Below are positions 11,141-34,000 of a stretch of DNA of 64,000 bases, piece by piece. The stretch's first letter is position 1. Every line of letters begins with the position of its first letter. The notes beneath the pieces are model-generated. The model ran no database searches and was not told the DNA's origin. It was given only the letters and a program-made list of their open reading frames with translations. The translations under genes were made by a program, and so were the position numbers. The stretch comes from Notospermus geniculatus (lineage: Eukaryota; Nemertea; Pilidiophora; Heteronemertea; Lineidae), in assembly GCA_002633025.1 (NCBI GenBank), contig NMRB01002958.1, positions 1 through 64,000 of the forward strand, written 5' to 3'.

Positions 11141-12920
11141 TGTGTACGGACCGAGAGAAAAATCGAATCGAGGCAACGGTAACTCAGTCAGAATGCTCTT
11201 GGTTTATACGGTAACTCAGCCTTGCGAGTACAGTAACTTAGGGCCATGAGAATGGTAAATCAGTGTATAAGTGGTTTGAGACAGGCACGATCGAGGTAGG
11301 ATGCAACCAACTATTTTAAATGGGCAACCTGTCTGTTTTTTGGATAAAAATATGGCGTGTATGGTCTCAAATGTGATTTTTATGTTCAGCACACCATCTG
11401 TGTGCTGAACATATTGGTTTCACTCAGCCTCTTTCTTTCTTTCCTTCTGGCGATTTTCCGACGTTTCTGACAAAACGGCTGAACCAATCAATCTGGTATT
11501 TCTACACAATGTGCATCTTATAACTGGCCATGTCTGAAAGGTTTCATTTTCCGGATTCGATCAAAGTCAGCCGAGTTTTTGGGTGATTTTGTGGGAATTT
11601 TGCCGAGTTTTCAACCTCCACGTAGTTCTTACTGACCTTTGACCTTTGCCATAGACTAGCATGTCGAGAGATCGCTGCGTGGAGTGTGTCCTACTACATG
11701 ATAAATTATGTAAACTATAGCAAAGTACCCGTCGAATGACGGGTCATGAAAGTTTTTGTTGAAACGCGGGTGCACATCAAAAAGTTTCGGCCTGTTTGTT
11801 TCATTCAGCGATCGTCAGCTGTTTCGCGACGTCACGACGTCGTCACAGTGGCGACCATGGTGACGCTATCCCGCGTGCCTCGAAGACGCGTTCCCAGGAA
11901 AGCGTGGACGAGCTCATTACGCAAAAGGGGGTTCAGCATGTTCAGTTCAATACTCTTTGGTGCAGTGCAGCAGTGAACAGTGCGTACCGCATCGGGGTTT
12001 GGGTTCAAACGCCAGCCATGGGATACTGGATGACAAAGTTTGCTGCTGATTTTGATGCTAACACCATGTCTGCACTCTCACTTTCCGTTTGAAACAACTT
12101 TGACTGATTCTTGCAGTCTGCTAATGTGGAAAATAGGACGAAAGGCATGAGATGAACCTGGAGGAATTATGATGAACCCACGACAGCGTTTCTGAGGCCT
12201 GGGCCTATAGCCTCGACCGAGAGGGACAAAAATCAACGATTTCACATGCAATGCAATCAGAATGAACCCACGACAGTGTTTTCCGAGGCCTTCAGCGAAA
12301 GCCTTCGTCAGTGGTACCTTTTTATTACATACTCCTCCGTGAAAACAACTCATCAGTGCGAAATCAAGGCGTCAGGCTGTAGAGGGTTGAGGCCTTTGGA
12401 GGAATTTTGTTTTTCTTCTGTGGGAAGGGATTAGGGCAGTGAACTCCATCCTATACTCATCATGCTCTGGCTCATTACACTAGGCAGCTCCTTTTATAAT
12501 TTATAATTATAAAGGGGACCAATGAAGACGCCATTCAGTTCAAACTGCATTTTATTTGGTAAAATGTCAACAAATATCAACAAATGTACATGTAGTAATT
12601 CTGGACGGAATACTTTAGGTAAAATGTCAACCCAAAACCCATAAAGATTCATCAAAAAATGCAATGAAATGGATTTTGTATCTACAGCAAACAACAGCCA
12701 AAGATCAAATAGAATTTTCCAAAGGATTCAGTAATTATTTAAAGTTGACATGCTCATATTTGCCATTCACATCAGTGATGGTGAAATAGGTAGTCGCATG
12801 GTGCGAGTTCACACCATATAAGGACTTTATCAAATTTCACAACGCATGGACAATCAAACATGTCAAACGCCCAACCAGTTTGGTGTCAACTTCACGCCAT
12901 GCGACTTGGCTATACATCCT
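11141..12920. other. Non-coding intergenic stretch
   Basis: I see no supported gene. The stretch holds three copies of a GGTAACTCAG-like word (11180-11265) and a 13-bp perfect hairpin (11382-11412). I searched it for the missing N-terminal (GTPase-binding) exons of DIAPH and found none. Confidence 0.5.
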
Positions 12921-13077
12921 GGGCCCGGTTGCACGAAACTCACGACAGCGCTATCTTGGTGTTAGCGCTAACTTGATGTTAAATGACGTAAAAGAACAAT
13001 GGATTTTTACGTCATTTAACATGAAGATAGCGCTAACACCAAGATAGCGCTGTCGTGAGTTTCGTGCAACCGGGCCC
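12921..13077. mobile_element. Near-perfect palindromic MITE, GGGCCCGG termini
   Basis: The two arms (starting GGGCCCGGTTGCACGAAACT, ending in the reverse complement) pair over almost the whole 157 bp around a short central loop. Termini are shared with the element at 15076-15219, so this is a family. Confidence 0.85.
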
Positions 13078-13093
13078 TGGAGTACACACAAGT

Positions 13094-13410
13094 TTATTCA
13101 TCAGGAACAACTGCAGCTGAACATGTTCTCTTATTATGCTTTTTCCCATGACACTTGCTACACGTCATTTCAAACTTTAACTTCCTCTTGCAGGACTTTT
13201 CTAGTAATTCTAGTCGGTTCTTCTTCAACATGACCTGCTGAAATGCCTCACCCATCTTTACCCTGTGGTTTGAACCACGGAAAAACCATTGTGATTGGCA
13301 AATATATGCATGTACAGTGTCACATCCTTTGTAAGATAGGTCTCGCCATAAATCCTAACCCAGTCAGAAGCAGACCTCTGTAAAGCATTCACACTTTCAC
13401 GGTCCCAAGA
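13094..13410 (-). pseudogene. Decayed TE-like ORF with C-terminal zinc knuckle
   Basis: On the minus strand the frame ends MTCSKCHGKKHNKRTC, a C-x2-C-x4-H-x4-C knuckle of the HNxRTC style seen near the C-terminus of many transposase-like proteins, and then TAA at 13094-13096. Upstream the frame reads FRGSNHRVKMGEAFQQ. Another frame before that reads DVTLYMHIF, so there has been a frameshift or deletion. The pattern resembles a repeated, transposon-associated ORF common in aquatic invertebrate genomes; that resemblance is from memory and unverified. Confidence 0.45.
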
Positions 13411-13992
13411 AGTATGGGGGTCTTTCAGCAATTAGTATGAACAACAATATTTATTAACAATATTTTCAAAAATCTTGTAAAAATATTGTAAACTCCACCC
13501 ACCAATAAAATCCAAATATGGTAACTGAAGGTAGAGCCACCTATTGTCAAACGGTGAAACTAAGTGGTTGTAAACATCAAACATGTGCGTCGAAACCAGT
13601 CCACAAAACTGACCAAATTGTTTGATTTCATCAAGAGATGAATGCCTAATCTTTTAAATACGAGTATTTTTCATGAAAATGATAATATTAGTGAGATTTT
13701 AATGATATATTTCACTTATGGGTTTGCTGATTACATTTCAACTTTTACACCTGGGCATTCCTCCACTATTCTTGCTCTGTAACTTTAACTAGGCCAGTCG
13801 ACCCGCAAAGGTCCTTTTCTACGGCAGATTTATTTTGCGCGCGGGAAAATAATAGGCGATCGGGGCCCTCGACGAGGCTTCTCGAGTACCTCATTCGAGA
13901 AATCGGACACCTCGCACAAAAGTGCGTTTATCGTGAAGACCGTTCAAATTCAACCACATAAACCATACATCAGTGTTTAGCTAAGACACTAA

Positions 13993-14118
13993 GGCCCATA
14001 TTTACAAAGCTGTTTTAACGCTAAAATGCATTTTAGTCCAGCACTTGCATGCCTATAAGTATGCAAGTTCTGGACTAACATGCATTTTAACGTTAAAACA
14101 GCTTTGAAAATATGGGCC
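13993..14118. mobile_element. Palindromic MITE
   Basis: The arms GGCCCATATTTACAAAGCTG and its near reverse complement CAGCTTTGAAAATATGGGCC enclose a short spacer. The arms pair over about 55 bp each. No coding content. Confidence 0.8.
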
Positions 14119-14337
14119 TATGCTTTCCATTAGTGTAATTTATTTTGGAATAATGAAAACAAGTGAAGAGAAATCGTTAAGAAATTTCATCCTCCGCACA
14201 GAATTGGAGGTCACTTGGAGTAACTCCATAACTCCATAAATACTTGCCTGCATAAAACCAGCGAAACTGAATGGATGGAGGAACTATCAATCTCCAATCT
14301 GTATTAATTTCATACATCGGCATGATGGTATTCCAAG

Positions 14338-26205
<11,868 letters not shown>

Positions 26206-26514
26206 TTAGAAAAGATACTTCAGTTTGAGAATGACACCTTCCAGACGTGACTTTTTCTGGCAAAATTGCATTTAACGTTTCATCTGCTTTTTGGCATCAT
26301 TGGCATTTTTCACACAAATGTGTGGCCTTGAGATATAAGTCAAAGTTGTGACGATCAGAACAGAAGCACCAGGCTCTTTATCATGTTGCTTAAATTTCGT
26401 CTGTATGTCAGGCACTTACAAAGTGAATTTCCATTTACGGAAACTTCTATTTCATGGAAAATCTCAGACTCAGTTTAATAATAGATTTCTTTTACTTTTA
26501 ATGTGTTATTTCAG

Positions 26515-26588
26515 CAGCTGCACCTAAACTGAAATCTGCTACTGATTTAGCAGAGTTTCTGTTGGAAACCAGGGAGTATAAAAATTAA
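26515..26588 (+). other. Candidate alternative terminal exon of DIAPH
   Basis: A very strong acceptor (long T/C tract then TTATTTCAG) is followed by 74 nt in phase with the DAD exon, encoding AAPKLKSATD...TREYKN and then TAA. It can be used only if the exon at 25958-26205 is skipped. Confidence 0.42.
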
Positions 26589-28085
26589 ACCATGCAAGTA
26601 TAAAAAACACAGAGTTGGCTTGGGAAGGATTAACTTTTAATTGGGTGCTGGTGTTGGTGTCAGAACTAGATTGGGTACGGTAGTTGCCACAAACCTGTAA
26701 AATGCAATTCGGTAGACTGTCGGCTGTAGTTTTTGAACTGATTCCAGGAAAAATTGTACCGTGGGATTTTCGAATCTTGGCACAGTGAGTTCAGGGATGT
26801 TTTAGAGTTGGTATTAAATTAAACTGAAAACATTTTATACTTGCAGTTAGCAGTTTGTAGGAGTGCGTCGCACTAGAACTCCAACTGCCTTAACCCAGAG
26901 AACATTACATTTCTCCAAGCTCTAACCAGTGTATATATAATGCATATCATAAGCAAATCATTCATCCTCAGCTTTGCCTTTCCCCAGATGGGATAACCTT
27001 CTGATTACCGGTCGGTTTATAACAATGAGACTTAGGTAGAATTACATGTACATACATGTACCAGACTGAAGGGTTGGTATAAAACAGATATCCAAGACAG
27101 AAACTTGGAACAAAGAACTCTGTACAGGATGTTTGACATTGCCTCCATGACCCCATACACCACCATAGTTATGTCAAATGTACTTTAGAGTGCCAATTCT
27201 CCCTGTTGCTTATCTTTGCCTCGTGTGAGCACACATGTGACCCGTCACAGCAAAACCCATCTTAAGTCGCGCAAGATATGAACCGGGATGAATCAAAATA
27301 ACTCCAGGAGATAAAGGAAGAAATGTAATCACTCAGATTTTGCAAAGACAGACAATAAGCCGAGGCCTACTGAAATTGACAGAACATTGGCCTCAACCTG
27401 CCAACTTCATAACGACTTAGCACTGGTTTTGTGGTGATGGGTCACATATCTCACTATCTTGCATGTCTTGGACATATTCTCCTTCTTTTACCTTCATCTA
27501 TGACTATCGTTTCGAGTTGTTTTCTCAGATTTAGGCCACAGTCTTTTAATAAATCTTGTGGAATCATCTGATGTCTACATGTATGTGTTTGTGTGTCCTC
27601 TATCATATCCGTTTCAGAATGCATGGTTTAAAAAACACGACAACTGTCCGTCAGTTGTGATTGTTGATTGTGCGCACCTGTCTGATTTTTTGGCACGAAT
27701 CTCTCAGTGTTTCTGCCAGGAATTTTAAGGGGGGGGGAAGAGAAAATTTGACAGAATTCTTGGTCAAAAACACAAATTTTGACTTTTTAAGGAAGGGACA
27801 TACCCCCTCTGGCGGAAACACGGTCTTTGTTCTTTTCTTACTGTCAAAAGTTTGTCTAAATCTTTCAGAATAACCAGGGTGAAAGTCTTCTATGTTTTCA
27901 ATGTGAAGCATATACATTTATGTGGTAAATGTAACTTGTATCCATTGATTGTGCAACCACCATTTAAACATCGCTATAGTAAACTGCCGTACATGACATT
28001 TTCATACAAAAAACTTTGAATATGATGCAGTGATTTGTCAAGTTTATGTTTATTATGAATGCTATGCATCAGTTCATTTTTGACG

Positions 28086-28266
28086 TACAGTAGAACCTCT
28101 CTTAATGGACACCTCTGCCAGGGGGCACCTCTCTATTAAGGACAGCAGAGTTGCATCCCCAGTTGGTGACGTCTGTTCATTTTGACCTCTCAAGTCTCAA
28201 TTGAGGACACTGTTCAATCAAGGACGATCAGTCCCAAAGGTGTCTGTTATAGAGAGGTTCACTGTA
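28086..28266. mobile_element. MITE with TACAGTAGAACCTCTC termini
   Basis: The left end TACAGTAGAACCTCTC and right end GAGAGGTTCACTGTA are inverted, with TA at both ends. The form is typical of mariner/pogo-type MITEs. A half-copy occurs at 17225-17270. Confidence 0.75.
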
Positions 28267-29447
28267 CTGATGTTTGATGATCCTACATTTATACATGTAT
28301 TCATCCCTGTATGCCTGATATGAATTCTATGCAAGTACTTTATACAGAACCGATTCTATCCAACCTCAATAGTAGATGCACTCTCATGTCGAGGTGTACA
28401 CTATAGGGCCTACTGGAGGTTCAACTATACATGAGCTTGTTACCTCACCAATCCACTATCCTTAAGTATTGGAACCTGCTGTGTATTATCACTGTTGCTG
28501 AATTGACATGGAAATTTTTTAGCAAGATTTGCTATGAGTTGTTTGTTAATGTTGTTGATTACGTGCACGAGTTGCAAGCTCAGTCTATCTGTAGTAGACC
28601 CGTCCTTCCTGTCCAACTGTCTTCCTGCTGTATTTCCTGCCAGTAATTAACTACCCACACCCATTGCTTTCACGTTAGCTCTGCTGAAATCATAAATGGA
28701 ACTGTCACGAGGTTGTGAAGTAGAAATCATGTTTATGTGTAGGCTTATTTTATGCCACAGGGACTGCTTCCCTCTGCTGTGGTTTATGTAGATTAGAGGA
28801 ACCTTCACATAGGGTTCCTGCTTTCGTAGATTTGTTGTATCTTTCAAGTCAACTTTGGACTAAACTGTTTGGTTATTTTTCACATTTTATAGAGGGAACA
28901 ATACCAGGAAACAGTGTATATTTATAGAGTAAATAGATATGGTATTTTCAATTGTAAATTCACAAGATTGTGTTCATTAACGTCTGCAATTTGTAAATCT
29001 TCACGACTGTATTCAATATCTTTGGAAGAACAGATGTCAAGGGATTTTCTGGGATTAATCTAAATACATTTGATAATGTCATTGATGTATCCTCTTTTGT
29101 TAAAATATTTAGTGTATTGACATGCACAATGTATACATGTTCGGGACCATATTCTAGGGTATGTTCTGCCCTCTTTTTTTCGGAAGTTGAAACTACACTG
29201 TGCAGAATGCATCCAATACACAACAGTGTCCACCCTCAATTCCACTGGGTTATTTTCATGGGAACATCGTTCAAATCTTGTTTGTACCGAATGCTGACCT
29301 CAGGACTGACCAAACCTATTCTTGAATTTGATATGCTAGTAGGCCTACTGCTTTCACTGGCCAATACAATGTATAGTAGTATTCAGGAACTTTTTACATG
29401 AAGGTGCATATAGTTGTGTTAGATACCTGTGTAAATATGATGTGACC

Positions 29448-29453
29448 AATAAA
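29448..29453 (+). promoter_or_regulatory. Poly(A) signal AATAAA, candidate DIAPH 3' end
   Basis: A canonical hexamer on the plus strand, the last one noted before the convergent SMARCA5 transcript. Confidence 0.35.
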
Positions 29454-30085
29454 TGGTGTATATTTCATATGGAAAATTGACATGTAGTCATTGTTCATAA
29501 TTCAGGTGGTGGAGTTCACCCGACTTCTCGGCCTGCACGTCAGCTGAATGTTGGTTTAGTACAAGTATGGAGATGTTACAGGCTTCTGGGTGTTTGTACA
29601 TCCCTGCTCAAGTCTTATCACACAGAGAGCAGGCAATGTGCTGCTGAAAGCAAGGAGATACATGTAAGCAAAAATTCATAAGCGAGCGATAAGTGGTCGA
29701 ACAAGTTGACAAGTCACATGTCATTCTGGTTTGCTAATAGATTCATGAGAGGGATATCTGAAATAGAGAACATTTGAGTTGTCAACAATAGATCACACAC
29801 CTTGCGCTGGCAGCATACAAGTTCAACTCGCCAACATGCACCCCCAAACCTGGCAGCGCACAGACTTAAAAATTCATGTGCGCGAAATCGGAAATAGGGT
29901 CTCCAAGCAGAGTCATGGACATAAAACTTGGGATGTGGTTCTGTTCATAGGTCTTAGCTCACAGAGAAGCTCTCACTGAGAAGTGAGATATCCCTACCAG
30001 CTTCAGGGTGATTACAGTGGCTCAGTGATCAGATTACATGACGAGAAAAGAACACAACCAGACCGTTCATATACGATACAAAATA

Positions 30086-30091
30086 TTTATT
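30086..30091 (-). promoter_or_regulatory. Poly(A) signal, candidate SMARCA5 3' end
   Basis: TTTATT on the plus strand is AATAAA on the minus strand. It implies a 3' UTR of about 0.95 kb for SMARCA5. Confidence 0.45.
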
Positions 30092-30482
30092 CCCGTCGTT
30101 CACATTACGTACAAACTAACAATAAAATGGACCACAATACTAGAGAGTATAAATATTGAAGTGATGCGACGATCACCGACGTACAGGTATGGATTATCGA
30201 GGGCTATGGTCGAAACGAGAAAAGGCTGGGACAAGAAACTTGACGGAAGTGGTATGGAAATCAACTCCCAAATTGATGAAGTCCCAGTTGACTTCAACAG
30301 ACCAGGGACCAGCCACAAACACTGAGGGTGACAAGAAACCTAAGCACAGACAAAACCACAAACATGAATATAATTTTGAATGAAACAGGCATACTAAGTC
30401 TTTGAATCTATTATCAACTGGATTTGTGTTGGTACCGTCACTCTCGATAATCTAGTGTATGTCTATGTCTTTGAACACTTGG

Positions 30483-30607
30483 GGCCGTATTCAACTTCAC
30501 TAAATGCACACACTTCCACCATGCATTAGACGAAGTCACACGTGTCTACCATGCATTTGACGAAGTCACACGCGTCTAAGTCTTAAACACTCTTTTTGAA
30601 TACGGCC
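30483..30607. mobile_element. MITE-like element in the SMARCA5 3' UTR
   Basis: The inverted termini GGCCGTATTCAA and TTGAATACGGCC flank a direct repeat of an ACCATGCATTWGACGAAGTC word. Confidence 0.7.
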
Positions 30608-31032
30608 ACTGGTGTCTGTGCCAATTTAACTCTCACTGATCATGAAATTTTGGAAGTCCTCAAAATTCTTAAATTGAGGCCACCATGAGGCACGACATCA
30701 TGTGCAATGCGGGCTCAAAACCTTAGACATGTATTCATAAATGCAGGACTTGGCTATTTCCTTCAGTTTTTGAAAAACACTTCCCTTCTTGAAGAACTGA
30801 GGGAATATGAAATGCAAGCTCAGCTGACCTATCACCAGATCGTGATATGAAAACCCATGACTGACCATTTGAAATGACGAAGCCTCAACTTAGCCAGTGG
30901 CCGAGGCAACACTCTCACTGGGCATTCAACAAGTTTAAAAATCTGGTTGACGTGGGCTCCAAGAAATGGCAATAATTGACCAGACAAATGCCTGGTATGT
31001 ACAGTGTCTACATGGAATGCAATCAATGCTGT

Positions 31033-34000
31033 CTACTTCTTCTTCTTAGGACGTCCACGCCCATCTGGTGTGCCATCAGCCTTGCGTTTCTGCCCCTTGG
31101 ATGGCGTGCCCTTCTGACCCCGTCCCTTCTTCTTCTCGGCCTTCTCCTTCTCTTCCAGTTCCATGTTTTCACGCTCAATCAGTGTGATCAGGGTGTTGCA
31201 ACGACGCTGCAGTTCCTGAGAGCATAAAACAAACACTTGTAAACAACAGAAGTCATACAATATCAGTAGAAAGTCAAGTTGCATGAGAGAAGTCCGAATT
31301 CCGCTGTTCAAAACTTGCAGCTGACTTTTACTTACCATTGCAGTCCTGGATTTGATGAACCAATCAAATCGGAACTGTGGTGCCTGCCGGATTTGTGACC
31401 TCAACTCATCGTAGACATTCTCCTTATCAAAGCCAAGTTTATGTAGCATACAGACAAGAAATCTGTCCTCCTCTTCTGTGTAATTCTTGCCCTTGTTCGT
31501 CCCATACTGGATACGCAGCTGGTGGAACGGTGCACGGTAACGTTGCATCTGGAACAAGAAAGATGTGTTACCAAAAACCACTTGATAGAGCCAATAATGT
31601 CGCCTTTGTCACTTGGTCTGAACTCAGTATCTGATCTCTAGTCCCTACCTTGGCATCCAGAGCCTTCTTGATGCTTGCCCGTCGCTGAATCTTCCCCTCG
31701 CCTCGCTCGATCTGCGCCATGATCCGTTCTATATCCTGAAGCTCATTGCATCTTTCCCAGAATACAGCAGAATACTCCATCACGTCTTCCGGCGTCTTAC
31801 CCTCGACGTCACGTGATATACTATCAAGATCATCTCGGCCAAACTTTTCATTTGCTTTGATGAACTGATTGAAGTCTCTTTTACTCCATGTTGTGAATCC
31901 TTGTTTTAGTAAGTCCTCTTTTTCGCCGAGCTCTTCCTCACTCAGGACGTCTGCTTGGTCGATACGTTTTTGTTCCTCTCGACGAACGCGTTCTGCATCA
32001 GCTCCGAGATCATGATTCTTAGGCACCTGGAAAAGTAACATTTAACATGTTCTCATGACCGAGGGTACCACATTCATGTCATTAGAAGTTTAAACATGAA
32101 AATCCCACCTACCTTATATCCTATTGTCTTCCTGTAGTAGTAAATCTCTTTGTCTAGCAACTCGAACAGCCTTGGTGGGTAAAACTGGAAGTCTTGCACA
32201 TTGGGCTGCTTGGGTGGTCGCGGGGCTTTCGGCGCCTTGGGTTCACTCACGCGGAGTGCCTCACGAAAGTACGCATCAACAGCATAGTTAGCTTTGCGTT
32301 CTCGCTTCGGCGGTTCGATCCAGTGACCGACTCCACTGATCTGTTGCTTCTTGCGGTAATCCTCACCCTCAAACTGATACACGCTGCCAACGGCCTCCTG
32401 GTTCTCGAGCGTGAAGTTCCGGAGGGTGCTTTCACCAAGATTGTCCAACTTCTTAGACAGTTCTTCAGTCTGAAAAGAAAAGGGGAAATATGACGTACAC
32501 TTGACAGGATGGAAGCATACTCAAGTTCTTTACTGAATATTACAGTGATATGGATATCCTGTGAGTTGACAGTCACACCACCTTTGCAGAAAACACTTCA
32601 AACTCACAGACATAGCATCGTCATTGTTGAATTTTATGCATATTTTTGAACTTTTGCTTACCATAGATTCACCTTTGGCTAAGATGTTATCAATGTCATC
32701 TTCAGTGACTGTGCTGTCTTTAGAAGCGAACACATGGTCAGCGCCGTGACGGATCATCTGAAGTACTTCATCTTTTCCGAGTTTGTGGGCATTTTGATCA
32801 ATCAACCGACCTGGAAATAGACAAAGAGGAACAATGCAGTGATCTCCGTCTTATAAGGCAGAACTTAGAATTTAGAAAATGGTGAAGTTCGTACCCTGTT
32901 GGATGACGATATTATCGAGTCGCAACTTCATCTCAGCTTTTTCCACAATCCTTTCCTCTACGGTATTCTCTGTGATAAACCTAAACACGCGAACTTGCTT
33001 TAGTTGGCCGATACGATGGGCACGATCCTGGGCCTGTAAGTCCACTTGTGGATTCCAATCTGAGTCATACAAAATGACGACATCGGCTGTCGCCAAATTG
33101 ATACCGAGACCACCAGCCCTTGTACTCAACATGAAGACGAATTTGGCACTGTTAGGTGCGTTATATTCATTGATTGATTTCTGTCGTTCTTCGTGTGGTG
33201 TCTGACCGTCGAGGCGACAATAATTGTATTCTCGCCAGGTACAGTAATCTTCAAGGATGTCCAGGACACGAGTCATTTGACTGAAGATGAGGACCCGGGA
33301 ACCTGGAGAAAAAAAACATGGAACATGTTTTTACCTCAAAACATTGGAGAACTGTGGGCAGGCGTTTCATATCATTTACCGGCGTCGTAACCCTGTTGGG
33401 TTTTTGCCGGAGGTATGGAGTCCACGACAGGCTACAGTCCACCTGTGTGGGGTCTTTTACTTGCCCTGGCATAGACACTCAGGTACAAGGGACCACGGCT
33501 TTTAGTCCCATCCGACGGACCCTCAAATTTTTCACATTTTGTTTCACAATTATATGCCTTCGCCCGGAGTCGAACTCGCGCCGACCCATTGCACAGTTTG
33601 GTAGTCAAGCGCGCTAACCACTCGACCACCGGGCTTAGTTTGAGTCATTGGTCTTGGTACAAGCCCTATGGAAATCAAATATGGTGAAAAGATCACTGAT
33701 AGATAATCACCTAGCATGGGAAAACCTGCATGTGGAGCAGCGGTTGCGGTTTAAGACTGAGACACTCTACTGACCTTGTGACTGGAGTTTTTGCAGTAAT
33801 TTATCAAGCAAGACCATTTTTCCACAGTTATCGACCAGATGTTTGTCAGTGGTGTAGGGTGGCCCAGGCTCGGCTCCGTCGAACAGATACGGATGATTGC
33901 AACACTTCCTGAGCTGCATGAGAATGTTGAGTAGTCGCATCTTGTCAGACTTTCCAGCACCATTCACAACATCAATATCTTTCATCAGAATTTTGGTGTA

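Larger units (their letters stand above)
26206..29475 (+). other. DIAPH 3' region, long 3' UTR or intergenic
   Basis: No further gene is evident between the DIAPH stop and the convergent SMARCA5 gene. The stretch includes a candidate alternative exon (26515-26588), a poly-G tract at 27730 and a MITE at 28086-28266. The only well-placed canonical poly(A) hexamer noted is AATAAA at 29448-29453, which would imply a 3.3-kb UTR. Confidence 0.45.
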
